Of a stretch of 23,037 bases of DNA, positions 1 through 6,265 are shown one piece after another. The notes beneath the pieces are model-generated. The model searched no databases and had not been told where the DNA came from. It saw nothing but the letters and a program-made list of their open reading frames with translations. Each line of letters starts with the position of its first letter. Positions within the stretch are counted from its first letter, which is position 1. Position numbers and translations under genes: made by a program. Source of the stretch: an uncultured Actinoplanes sp. (GTDB taxonomy: Bacteria; Actinomycetota; Actinomycetes; Mycobacteriales; Micromonosporaceae); contig NZ_CAKUCL010000100.1 of the NCBI RefSeq assembly GCF_934643405.1, positions 1 through 23,037 of the forward strand, written 5' to 3'.

Positions 1-182
1 ATGAGGGCGCTGACGGCCAGGCACGCGAAGTTGAGAAAGGACTCGCTGCGCGGATCGCGCCACCACAGCGTCCAGGTGACGATGTTCGGGCTGATCTCCC
101 GGCGGCCGAGGCGGTAGAGATACGAGCCGGCGCCGAGGCAGTTGAACGCCGGCGCGAGGAACACGAATCCCGACGAGATCAC
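1..182 (-). CDS. Partial hypothetical membrane protein (N-terminal ~60 residues)
   Basis: A minus-strand reading frame enters from the left edge and has no stop up to a GTG at 182. Third codon positions are almost all G or C, so it behaves as real coding sequence. The first ~25 residues form a hydrophobic stretch (ISSGFVFLAPAFNCLGAGSYL), followed by a basic loop and the segment SPNIVTWTLWW, then a second hydrophobic stretch begins at the edge. The layout loosely recalls actinobacterial multi-pass membrane proteins of unknown function carrying an N-x-VTW-LLW motif, but I cannot name the family. GTG 182 was preferred because AGGTGA lies 5 nt upstream; GTG 191 is in frame and also possible. The C-terminus is outside the window. 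Confidence 0.5.
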   Translation of the reverse strand, partial: MISSGFVFLAPAFNCLGAGSYLYRLGRREISPNIVTWTLWWRDPRSESFLNFACLAVSAL

Positions 183-276
183 GGACGTCACCTGTGCTAC
201 GGCCGCGCCCGGGCAGGGACCGGCCCGCGCTCGCCGCGCCGGCGGCTCCCGGTGTCCCGGACCTTGACGGGCTGAC

Positions 277-292
277 TAGCCTCTCGGTCATG
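277..292 (+). promoter_or_regulatory. Leaderless-type promoter of the VOC gene
   Basis: TAGCCT at 277-282 is followed by exactly 7 nt and then ATG 290. There is no Shine-Dalgarno sequence. This fits a -10 box whose transcript begins at or next to the start codon, and it supports ATG 290 over an upstream in-frame start at 194. Confidence 0.55.
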
Positions 293-667
293 GTGTCGTT
301 CATCAGGAATGTCGCGTTCGACTGCCCAGACCCGTACACGCTGGCGCAGTTCTGGAGCGAGGTGATCGGCCACCCCGTACACCCGGACTGCGCCCCGGGC
401 GACGACGAGGTCGTCATCGAGCCACCGGACGGCCTGCGCCTGTTCTTCCAGGCCGTGCCCGAGCCGAAGACGGTGAAGAACCGCGTGCACGTCTGCCTCG
501 AGCCGGGCGACCGGCGCCGGGACGCGGAGGTCGAGCGTCTGGTCGCGTTGGGCGCCAGGCTTCAGGCCGACCACCGCACCCCCGGCGGCGAGGGCTGGGC
601 GGTCCTGCGGGATCCGGAAGGAAACGAGTTCTGCGTGACCCGCTCGGCCGGCGAGCGCCACTCCTGA
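290..667 (+). CDS. VOC / glyoxalase-like domain protein
   Basis: This 125-residue protein has the length and pattern of a single vicinal-oxygen-chelate (glyoxalase/bleomycin resistance) domain. It opens with VSFIRNVAFDCPDPYTLAQFWSEVIG, the usual first beta-strand and helix that place a substrate pocket. It has a central KNRVHVCLEP strand and ends with the typical GGEGWAVLRDPEGNEFCV strand pair, where E (DPEGNEF) is the usual second metal or ligand position. Members of this actinobacterial subgroup are mostly uncharacterised and may bind small molecules without catalysis. The gene stands alone, convergent with the thioredoxin-like gene. ATG 290 was chosen because of the -10-like TAGCCT 7 nt upstream. 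The substrate is unknown. Confidence 0.88.
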   Translation: MVSFIRNVAFDCPDPYTLAQFWSEVIGHPVHPDCAPGDDEVVIEPPDGLRLFFQAVPEPKTVKNRVHVCLEPGDRRRDAEVERLVALGARLQADHRTPGGEGWAVLRDPEGNEFCVTRSAGERHS

Positions 668-716
668 AAAGGCGTACGAGCAGGGCGTCGTCGCACACCT
701 GTGACGAGGCGGTCGA
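668..716. terminator. Weak stem-loop between convergent genes
   Basis: Between the VOC stop and the convergent thioredoxin stop, TCGT..CACA-cc-TGTGACGA can pair with a two-base bulge around 690-704. An AAAA run at 667-670 would read as TTTT on the minus strand. It could help terminate the minus-strand operon, but the pairing is imperfect and the distance to the T run is long. Confidence 0.25.
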
Positions 717-1655
717 TCAGCCGAACGTGAAGACGTAGGCCTCGGCGCCCGGCGTCTCGAACTCGATCTCGAACGTCTGCTCCCGGACCCGGCCGTCGGT
801 GCGGATCAGCTGGTACATGCGGCCCTCGTCGAGCACGCCCCGGCCGTCCTCGCCGGCGTCCACGCCGTGCGAGGCGCCGGGCGCGGCGCCGTCCAGGCGG
901 ACCACGAACGGGATCGGTTCCGCGCCGCCGGGCGACAGCACCAGATGCGCGTCGCGGGCGTCGAAACGGTAGGCGATCGCGCCGCCGGCCCGGTCCGCCA
1001 CCACGCATTCCGAGGCGATCGTCCAATCGCCGTCCAGCGCCCACTGGTTGAGGCGCAGGTCCTTGGGGCTGGTGTAGGTGCGGGACACGTCGAAGTCGAA
1101 ACCGTCCGGGGAGTTGAGGCGCTCGCTGCGGCTGTAGCCCAGATAGGTCTCCGGCGAGCGCAGGTGATTCCAGTCGGCCTCCGCCTCCGGGCCCTCGCCG
1201 CGCACCTCGACCAGGTCCCGGTCGATGCCGAGCAGACGCTGGATCATCCGCTCGGAACGCTCGTACCGGCCCTCACCGAAATGCTGGTCGCGGATGACGC
1301 CGTCACGGTCCACGAAGTACAGCGCCGGCCAGTAGTGGTTGCCGAACGCCGTCCACACGCCGTACTCGTTGTCGACGATCACCGGGTAGTCGATGTCGCG
1401 GGCCGCGATCGCGCTGCGCACCAGATTCGGATCGTGCTCGAAGGAGAACTCCGGGGTGTGCACCCCGATCACGACCAGGCCGTCGTCGCGGTACGCGTTC
1501 GACCAGGCCCGCACGTACGGCTCGGTCCGCAGCCAGTTGATGCAGGTCAACGTCCAGAAGTCCACCAGGACGACCTGGCCGCGCAGATCCTCGGGGGTCA
1601 GCGGGCGGCTGCCGATCCAGGTGGTCGCCCCGGAGAACGGGGGAATGTGCAACAT
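717..1655 (-). CDS. DipZ-type thioredoxin-like protein with C-terminal Thioredoxin_10-like domain
   Basis: This 312-residue protein has a thioredoxin/TlpA fold in residues ~1-145 and a beta-rich C-terminal domain in residues ~185-312, resembling the periplasmic part of DipZ. The active-site segment reads FWTLTCINWLRTEPYV. Cys38 is present, but the second cysteine of CxxC is Trp41, so a classical dithiol disulfide exchange cannot occur at this site. The cis-proline loop is present (WPALYFVD, Pro110). I see no signal peptide or membrane segment, unlike full DipZ, so the protein is predicted cytoplasmic. It is the last gene of the SDR-NTF2 operon. Only 3 bp separate it from the upstream gene, and its ribosome site (GGAAGGTGA) sits inside that gene's end. 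A peroxidase-like or single-thiol redox role is possible but unproven. Confidence 0.85.
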   Translation of the reverse strand: MLHIPPFSGATTWIGSRPLTPEDLRGQVVLVDFWTLTCINWLRTEPYVRAWSNAYRDDGLVVIGVHTPEFSFEHDPNLVRSAIAARDIDYPVIVDNEYGVWTAFGNHYWPALYFVDRDGVIRDQHFGEGRYERSERMIQRLLGIDRDLVEVRGEGPEAEADWNHLRSPETYLGYSRSERLNSPDGFDFDVSRTYTSPKDLRLNQWALDGDWTIASECVVADRAGGAIAYRFDARDAHLVLSPGGAEPIPFVVRLDGAAPGASHGVDAGEDGRGVLDEGRMYQLIRTDGRVREQTFEIEFETPGAEAYVFTFG

Positions 1656-1658
1656 GGC

Positions 1659-2456
1659 TCACCTTCCGGTCGAGGGCAGGACGTCGTCGTAGAGGTGGAC
1701 CGCCGTCAGCAGTCCGTCGTCGCCGCGCTCGAAGACGGCGATGCCGGCCCGCAGGCCGGTGCCGTGGCGGCGGTTGAACTCGAAAGCGCACCGGACGCCG
1801 TCGTCGGTGATCGCGCATTCCTCGACGTCGATGCCGCCACCGGCCAGCCGGGAGGTGAGGAACTCCAGCAGCTCACCCGGCCCGCGATGGATGCCGTCCG
1901 GCTCGCGCAGGTATCCGTGCGGCGCGAACGCCGCGACGGCTCCCGCGGCGTCCGCCGAGCGCAGGGCGGCCACGAACCAGCCCACGACGTCGCCGGGGCG
2001 CGCCTCGGCCGGCGGCAGGATCGGCGGCCGCGCCCGGTCCGCCCCGTCCAGCGGCCGGTAGTAGGAGCGGAACATCACCGACCACTCGTCCGGCGAGTCC
2101 GCGACGATCGCCACCGGCCAGGAGATCTGCCGCCCGTGCGTGGTGAGGTCGACCATCAGCTCGAGCACCGCGCGCCCGCCGTCGACCAGCGAGCTCTCCC
2201 GGTTGATCCGGGCGTGCCGCGAGGCCAGCATCGACCGGCTGTCCCGGACGAACTCTTGCAGCCGGCGGTGGCCGCGGATCTCGCCGGCCTGCGGATCCGC
2301 CAGCACGATCTCGCCGGGCCAGGTCTCCTCCAGCTCGTGGATGTCCCCGCTGTCGAGGGCCGCGAGGTACCGCCCGACCGGGTCGGCGTGGCCGGCCTCG
2401 CGGGCGTGTTTGCGGGCCAGTTCGGCGGCCAGGACCAGTTCCGGGAACCAGGGCAT
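1659..2456 (-). CDS. NTF2/SnoaL-like protein with two tandem domains
   Basis: The 265-residue product looks like two consecutive cone-shaped SnoaL/NTF2-like domains. The first (~1-130) begins VGRYLAALDSGDIHELEETW. The second (~150-262) begins VVGWFVAALRSADAAGAVAAFAPHGYLREPDG and includes a GPGELLEFLTSRLAGGG segment. Single-domain relatives are isomerases, cyclases, dehydratases or simple binding proteins, so a small hydrophobic ligand is likely but unidentified. It has no signal peptide. It sits between the SDR-like gene (13 bp upstream) and the thioredoxin-like gene (3 bp downstream), which implies co-translation and a shared process. AGGGGGG lies 9 nt before ATG 2456. Confidence 0.78.
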   Translation of the reverse strand: MPWFPELVLAAELARKHAREAGHADPVGRYLAALDSGDIHELEETWPGEIVLADPQAGEIRGHRRLQEFVRDSRSMLASRHARINRESSLVDGGRAVLELMVDLTTHGRQISWPVAIVADSPDEWSVMFRSYYRPLDGADRARPPILPPAEARPGDVVGWFVAALRSADAAGAVAAFAPHGYLREPDGIHRGPGELLEFLTSRLAGGGIDVEECAITDDGVRCAFEFNRRHGTGLRAGIAVFERGDDGLLTAVHLYDDVLPSTGR

Positions 2457-2469
2457 GTGCGGACCCCCC

Positions 2470-3192
2470 TCAGATCAGCCGCTGACCGCCGTCGATGACG
2501 AAGGTGCTCCCGGTCAGCGCCGTGTTCGTCATCGCGTGCAACGCCAGGTCGGCCACGTCCTGCGGCCCGACGACCCGGCCGATCGGCAGCGTGGCCCGCA
2601 GCTCGGCCCGGCGGTTCTCGATCTGGTCGCCGAGCAGCCGGGCCGACAGATCGGTGTCGACGAAACCGGCCGCGACCAGGTTCACCCGGATCGGCGCCAG
2701 CTCCAGCGCCAGGTTCTGCACCATCACCGGCAGCGCCGCGGTCAGCGACCCGGGCAGCACCCCGCCGAGGAACGGGTGCTGGTCGCCGATCCCGCCCATG
2801 AACACCAGCGAACCCGGCGGCCGCACCCGGCCGATCGCCGCGCGGGCCAGGTGCAGCGGCAGCCACAGGTGGTCGTTCACCTGCTGCTGGGCCTTCTCGA
2901 AGTCCAGGTCGGCCAGCCGCGCGTAGTAGTTGCCGCCGGCCGTGCAGAAGACGTGGTCGACCGGCTCGCCGAGTTCGGCGAAGAACTCGGCGAGTTGCCC
3001 GGGGTCGGCGGCGTCGAACGCGGCGGTGCGGCGCGCGTCGACGTCGGCGCCGGCGAGCTTGAGCCGGTCGGGGTCGCGGCCGGCGAGGATGACGTCGGCA
3101 CCCTCGGCACGGGCTCGGCGCGCGGTCTCCAGTCCGATGCCGGCACTGCCGCCGATCAGCACGACGGTCTGTCCGGCCAGGCGTTCGGTCAT
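2470..3192 (-). CDS. SDR-family protein lacking the canonical YxxxK pair
   Basis: The 240-residue length and Rossmann pattern are those of a classical short-chain dehydrogenase/reductase. It has GGSAGIG at residues 14-20 (cofactor loop), GRD at 38-40, a CTAGG motif (83-87) in place of NNAG, and the C-terminal VDGGQRLI tail. The catalytic segment is abnormal. Where YxxxK should precede the KAALxxL-like helix, the sequence reads LPGSLTAALPVM, placing Pro147 and Thr151 at the Tyr and Lys positions. It may bind NAD(P) but is unlikely to use the usual proton relay. It is the first gene of the minus-strand operon, divergent from the P450. The start at 3192 has GAGGGAA 6 nt upstream. Confidence 0.87.
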   Translation of the reverse strand: MTERLAGQTVVLIGGSAGIGLETARRARAEGADVILAGRDPDRLKLAGADVDARRTAAFDAADPGQLAEFFAELGEPVDHVFCTAGGNYYARLADLDFEKAQQQVNDHLWLPLHLARAAIGRVRPPGSLVFMGGIGDQHPFLGGVLPGSLTAALPVMVQNLALELAPIRVNLVAAGFVDTDLSARLLGDQIENRRAELRATLPIGRVVGPQDVADLALHAMTNTALTGSTFVIDGGQRLI

Positions 3193-3247
3193 GGTGTTCC
3201 CTCTCGAGCGGATGCCTCATCGTCGCGCCCGCGGCCGCCGGTTCGCC

Positions 3248-3264
3248 CCAGGGAAAGTCCCTGG
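3248..3264. promoter_or_regulatory. Inverted repeat in the SDR/P450 divergent promoter region
   Basis: CCAGGGA-aag-TCCCTGG is a perfect 7-bp inverted repeat with a 3-bp centre, 56 bp upstream of the SDR start. Its place between two divergent genes suggests a regulator site. The regulator is unknown, and a small hairpin is the alternative. Confidence 0.4.
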
Positions 3265-3291
3265 CCGGTACCTGGTGTTCTTGCCACCGGT

Positions 3292-3333
3292 GGTACGCGG
3301 GCGTACCGTACGGCTGGTACGCAGGCGTACCAG
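3292..3333. promoter_or_regulatory. Two tandem palindromic operators upstream of the P450
   Basis: Site 1 (3292-3307) is GGTACGC-GG-GCGTACC. Site 2 (3314-3333) is CTGGTACGC-AG-GCGTACCAG. Both share the same 7-bp arms and a 2-bp centre. The centres are 24 bp apart, a little over two helical turns. Site 2 ends 5 bp before the GGAGG ribosome site and 15 bp before the start codon, so a bound dimer pair would block transcription or its start. The layout fits TetR-like or other dimeric helix-turn-helix repressors. No candidate regulator gene is adjacent. Confidence 0.65.
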
Positions 3334-3348
3334 CCCACGGAGGTGGCG

Positions 3349-4623
3349 GTGACCGCGACGATCACGCTCCCGGACGGCCCGACGACGCCGCGCGCGGTGC
3401 AGGCGCTGCGATTCCTGGCCGACCGCAACGGCACGATGCACCGGCTGCGCGACCGGTACGGCACGGCGTTCACCGTGCAGACCATGAACCTGGGGCGGGT
3501 GGTCATGCTCGCCGATCCGGCCGAGGTGAAGCAGCTGTTCCTGGCGGGCGCCGACGACATCGACATCGTGGACATCAACCTGGGGTCGGTGCTGGGCCGC
3601 GGGTCGTTCTTCGCCATCCGCGGGGAGACCCACCGCCAGCAGCGCAGACTGCTCACGCCTCCGTTCCACGGCCGCCGCCTGCGCGCGTACGAAAGCCTGA
3701 TCGAGGACGAGGCCGTGCGCGAGATGCGCGCCTGGCCGCCGGGGCGCGAGTTCCCGGTGATGCCGTCGATGATGCGGATCACGCTGAACGTGATCCTGCG
3801 GGCGGTGTTCGGCGCGGACGGCGCCGAGCTGGACGAGCTGCGGCGCATGCTGCCGGCGATGGTGCGGGTGGGCTCGGTCCTCGCGGTGCTTCCGCTGCCG
3901 CGGTCGCGTTACGGGCCGTGGCGCTACTTCCGGAGGTACCGGGACCGGTACGACGTGGTGGTGGACCGGCTGATCGACCGCGCCCGCCGCGACCCGGACC
4001 TGCCATCGCGCGAGGACATCCTGGCCATGCTCGTGCAGGCGCGGTACGACGACGGCACGCCGATGACCCGCGACCAGATCGCCGACCAGCTGCTCACCCT
4101 GCTGTCGGCCGGCCACGAGACCACCGCGACGACCCTGGCCTGGGCGGTCGAGCGGCTGCGCCGGCATCCCGGCGTGCTGGACCGGCTGCCGGGCGATCCG
4201 GAGCTGCTCGACGCCGCGATCATCGAGGTGCAACGGGTCCGGCCGGTGATCGAGATGACCACCCGGCAGGTGCGCGCCGAGACCGTCCGGATCGGCCGGT
4301 GGACCCTGCCGCGCGGCACCATCGCGGCGGCCTGCATCGCGCTGCTGCACGACGATCCGGCCCTGTTCGCCGATCCGCAGACGTTTGATCCGGACCGGTT
4401 CGTCGGCGCGCGGCCGGAGACGTACGGCTGGATCCCGTTCGGCGGTGGCGTGCGCCGCTGCATCGGGGCCTCGTTCGCCACGCTGGAGATGAACGTCGTG
4501 CTGCGCACCCTGGTCCGCGACTTCGTCCTCGAGCCGACCGCCGCGGCGGGGGAGCGGCGCTTCAACCGGGGCATCGCGATCGCCCCGGCGAAGGGCGGCC
4601 GAGCGGTCGTACGGCGCAGGTAG
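3349..4623 (+). CDS. Cytochrome P450
   Basis: This 424-residue bacterial class P450 carries all diagnostic motifs. AGHETT lies on helix I (residues 254-259, oxygen activation), ExxR is E293-V-Q-R296, PDRF occurs before the heme loop, and the heme loop FGGGVRRCIG has Cys371 as the axial thiolate. It is soluble, with no N-terminal anchor, so it needs separate ferredoxin and reductase partners, none of which is nearby. GTG 3349 was chosen over far-upstream in-frame codons because GGAGG is 5 nt before it and typical P450 sequence begins just after (ITLPDGPTTPRAVQALRFL). It is divergent from the SDR-NTF2-thioredoxin operon, suggesting joint action on one substrate. The substrate cannot be deduced. 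Tandem palindromes upstream imply repression or induction. Confidence 0.95.
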   Translation: MTATITLPDGPTTPRAVQALRFLADRNGTMHRLRDRYGTAFTVQTMNLGRVVMLADPAEVKQLFLAGADDIDIVDINLGSVLGRGSFFAIRGETHRQQRRLLTPPFHGRRLRAYESLIEDEAVREMRAWPPGREFPVMPSMMRITLNVILRAVFGADGAELDELRRMLPAMVRVGSVLAVLPLPRSRYGPWRYFRRYRDRYDVVVDRLIDRARRDPDLPSREDILAMLVQARYDDGTPMTRDQIADQLLTLLSAGHETTATTLAWAVERLRRHPGVLDRLPGDPELLDAAIIEVQRVRPVIEMTTRQVRAETVRIGRWTLPRGTIAAACIALLHDDPALFADPQTFDPDRFVGARPETYGWIPFGGGVRRCIGASFATLEMNVVLRTLVRDFVLEPTAAAGERRFNRGIAIAPAKGGRAVVRRR

Positions 4624-4654
4624 CGTCCGGCCCCGTGCCGGGCCACGCCGTACG
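4608..4654. terminator. Nested stem-loop between convergent P450 and DUF2203 genes
   Basis: CGTACGGCG (4608-4616) pairs perfectly with CGCCGTACG (4646-4654). An inner GGCCC/GGGCC stem lies at 4629-4644. The structure spans the P450 stop and the short gap to the convergent gene, so it could act as a bidirectional terminator. There is no T run, as is common for actinobacterial hairpins. Confidence 0.4.
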
Positions 4655-4664
4655 GCCGACGGTG

Positions 4665-5027
4665 TCAGTCCAGCCGGCGCCGGCCCGCGAAGCCCAGGTC
4701 GGCCCGGTGGTACCAGGCCAGCGAGGTCTCGCCCTCCAGCCAGCACAGCAGCACCGGGACGCCGTCGAGGTCGGCGGGGAAGTCGACCAGGACCGGCGCG
4801 ATGCCCTTGAGCTCGGCGCCGGTCTGCTGGATCTCGGTCATCAGTTCGTTGAGGCGCGCCTCGGCGGCCTTGCGCTCGGGCAGGCCGCCCAGGGCGGACG
4901 GCGTGCCGCCCGGCGTGAGCGCCGCGGACAACTCCACCATGTCGGCCCGGACGGCGACCAGCTCGTCGAGCACCGGGAGCAGCCGGGCCAGCTCGGCGCG
5001 CGCCTGCGAGACCGTGAACAAACCCAT
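4665..5027 (-). CDS. DUF2203 family protein
   Basis: The 120-residue protein matches the DUF2203 pattern. It starts with GLFTVSQARAELARLLPVLDELVAVRADMVEL, a helical pair. A second long helix region follows (RLNELMTEIQQTGAELKGIAPVLVDFPADLDG), and the characteristic VLLCWLEGETSLAWYHRADLGFAGRR ending, with its WLEGE and WYHR signatures, is present. Family function is unknown. It is predicted soluble and largely alpha-helical or coiled-coil in its first 80 residues. ATG 5027 was chosen over an upstream in-frame start because CAGACT lies exactly 7 nt before it, consistent with leaderless transcription, and because family members begin with this GLFTV sequence. It is divergent from the MarR gene. 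Confidence 0.85.
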   Translation of the reverse strand: MGLFTVSQARAELARLLPVLDELVAVRADMVELSAALTPGGTPSALGGLPERKAAEARLNELMTEIQQTGAELKGIAPVLVDFPADLDGVPVLLCWLEGETSLAWYHRADLGFAGRRRLD

Positions 5028-5034
5028 GGACCGC

Positions 5035-5040
5035 AGTCTG
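5035..5040 (-). promoter_or_regulatory. -10-like element of the DUF2203 gene (leaderless)
   Basis: On the minus strand CAGACT is followed by 7 nt and ATG 5027. No ribosome-binding sequence is present. Confidence 0.4.
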
Positions 5041-5067
5041 TCAGGCCGGGCCGGGAAGGTCGTCACG

Positions 5068-5084
5068 GAACCCCTCCGGGGTTC
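5068..5084. promoter_or_regulatory. Inverted repeat, possible MarR autoregulatory operator
   Basis: GAACCCC-tcc-GGGGTTC is a perfect 7-bp inverted repeat with a 3-bp centre. It lies 13 bp upstream of the -10-like TATGCT, covering the expected -35 region of the MarR gene, and in the shared gap with DUF2203. Binding by the adjacent MarR protein is inference. Confidence 0.45.
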
Positions 5085-5097
5085 GCCGGCGCAACTT

Positions 5098-5103
5098 TAT
5101 GCT
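5098..5103 (+). promoter_or_regulatory. -10 element of the marR-like gene (leaderless)
   Basis: TATGCT ends 6 nt before ATG 5110 and is a good -10 match. No Shine-Dalgarno sequence is present between them. Confidence 0.5.
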
Positions 5104-5109
5104 GGCCGC

Positions 5110-5583
5110 ATGGACGATCGCGCCGAGCCGCGCTGGCTGGACGAGGACCAGCAGGTGACCTGGCGGCAGCTGGCGGCGGTGATCATCCGGCTGCCCGCGG
5201 TGCTCGACGCCCAGCTGCAACGCGACGCCGGGATCAGCCACTTCGAGTACCTCGCGTTGTCCAGCCTGTCGATGGCCGAGGGCCGCACCATGCGGATGAG
5301 CGAGCTGGCCGCGGACATCGAGGGTTCGCTGCCGCGGCTGTCGCAGGTGGTGAGCCGGCTGGAGAAGCGCGGCTGGGTACGGCGTACGCCCGACCCGGCC
5401 GACGGCCGCTACACCCTGGCCGTCCTCACCGGCGAGGGCTGGGACAAGGTGGTGGCGACCGCGCCGGGCCACGTCGAGGCCGTGCGTGACCTGGTCTTCG
5501 ACAACCTCACCAAGGCGCAGCAGCGCCAGCTCGCCGAGATCACCGGCCGGATCATGCGGGCCGTCGACCCGGGCTGCCCCTGA
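5110..5583 (+). CDS. MarR-family transcriptional regulator
   Basis: The 157-residue protein is a typical MarR winged-helix dimer. Helical N- and C-terminal dimerisation segments flank the DNA-binding core. The core includes HFEYLALSSLSMAEGRTMRMSELA (residues 44-67), a recognition helix SLPRLSQVVSRLEKRGWV (73-90), and a wing with the conserved DPADGR motif (95-100). It probably binds the inverted repeat directly upstream and may control itself and the divergent DUF2203 gene. Its ligand is unknown. ATG 5110 was selected because of TATGCT 6 nt upstream, and it gives a normal family length. It shares direction with the methyltransferase 39 bp downstream, which has its own apparent -10. Confidence 0.92.
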   Translation: MDDRAEPRWLDEDQQVTWRQLAAVIIRLPAVLDAQLQRDAGISHFEYLALSSLSMAEGRTMRMSELAADIEGSLPRLSQVVSRLEKRGWVRRTPDPADGRYTLAVLTGEGWDKVVATAPGHVEAVRDLVFDNLTKAQQRQLAEITGRIMRAVDPGCP

Positions 5584-5609
5584 CCGCCGGGCCGGTTCCG
5601 CGGGTAGGG

Positions 5610-5615
5610 CACAAT
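5610..5615 (+). promoter_or_regulatory. -10-like element of the NodS-like methyltransferase gene
   Basis: CACAAT is followed by 7 nt and GTG 5623. This is consistent with leaderless transcription; no ribosome site is visible. Confidence 0.4.
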
Positions 5616-5622
5616 CGGGGCC

Positions 5623-6255
5623 GTGACACGTACGCAGGGTGCCGCCCGGCCGCCGGCCGCCACGGTCTCCGACGAACACTTCCTCGGCATGTACCTGGCG
5701 AAGGACGACCCGTGGGACCTGGCCACCAAGTGGCACGACCGACGCAAGTACGCGGTGACGATGGCCAGTCTCCCGCGCGAGCGCTACCGCAGCTGCTACG
5801 AGCCGGGCTGTTCGGTGGGCCTGCTCACCGCGATGCTCGCGACCCGGTGCGACGACGTCCTCGCGGTCGACTGCGTCGACTCCGCGGTCGAGCAGACCCG
5901 GGCGGCGGTGCGGGAGTTCCCCCAGGTACGGGCGCAGCGCGCGATGGTTCCGCAGGAGCTGCCGGACGAGACGTTCGACCTGATCGTCCTCGGTGACCTG
6001 CTGTACTACCTGTCCGCCGACGACCTCGCCGCCTTCCTGGACGGGCTCGCGGCCCGCCTGGAACCGGGCGGCGACCTGGTCTCGGTGCATTTCCGCGACC
6101 GGCAGGGCGGCGACTACGACGGCCACGACGTGCACGCCGCGCTGGCCGCCGTGCCGGGGCTCACCCGGGTCGTGCACCACGACGACGAATGGTTCCTGCT
6201 GGACGTCTACCGGCGTGCCGAGGCTCACACCGCGACCGAGGAGACCGGCGAGTAA
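5623..6255 (+). CDS. NodS-like SAM-dependent methyltransferase
   Basis: This 210-residue class I methyltransferase resembles the NodS family. The signature DDPWDLATKWHDRRKYAVTMASLPRERY (residues 28-55) precedes motif I, YEPGCSVGLLTAML (E60-G66), which binds S-adenosylmethionine. It is followed by LAVDCVD for the ribose-binding acidic residue, and FDLIVLGDLLYYL for motif IV. LEPGGDLVSVHFRD is the motif VI region. NodS itself N-methylates a chitooligosaccharide, but this subgroup is widespread in bacteria outside nodulation and the acceptor here is unknown. GTG 5623 has a CACAAT box 7 nt upstream. The TAA stop is shared with the next gene's likely -10 box. Confidence 0.9.
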   Translation: MTRTQGAARPPAATVSDEHFLGMYLAKDDPWDLATKWHDRRKYAVTMASLPRERYRSCYEPGCSVGLLTAMLATRCDDVLAVDCVDSAVEQTRAAVREFPQVRAQRAMVPQELPDETFDLIVLGDLLYYLSADDLAAFLDGLAARLEPGGDLVSVHFRDRQGGDYDGHDVHAALAAVPGLTRVVHHDDEWFLLDVYRRAEAHTATEETGE

Positions 6256-6258
6256 CTT
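6253..6258 (+). promoter_or_regulatory. -10 element overlapping the methyltransferase stop codon
   Basis: TAACTT is followed by 7 nt and ATG 6266. Its first three bases are the TAA stop of the methyltransferase, so the LLM oxidoreductase gene appears to have an independent leaderless promoter embedded in the upstream gene's end. Confidence 0.5.
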
Positions 6259-6265
6259 TCGGGCC

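Noticed and set aside
867..2498. 543-residue plus-strand open frame over the thioredoxin and NTF2-like genes
   Set aside because: Antisense shadow; the minus-strand genes have recognisable domains and ribosome sites.
2140..3348. Long N-terminal extension of the P450 reading frame
   Set aside because: It runs antisense through the SDR gene and through the palindromic promoter; P450 homology starts near GTG 3349, which has a GGAGG site.
3217..4746. 509-residue minus-strand open frame opposite the P450
   Set aside because: His/Arg/Pro-rich shadow with no motif, covering the regulatory region.
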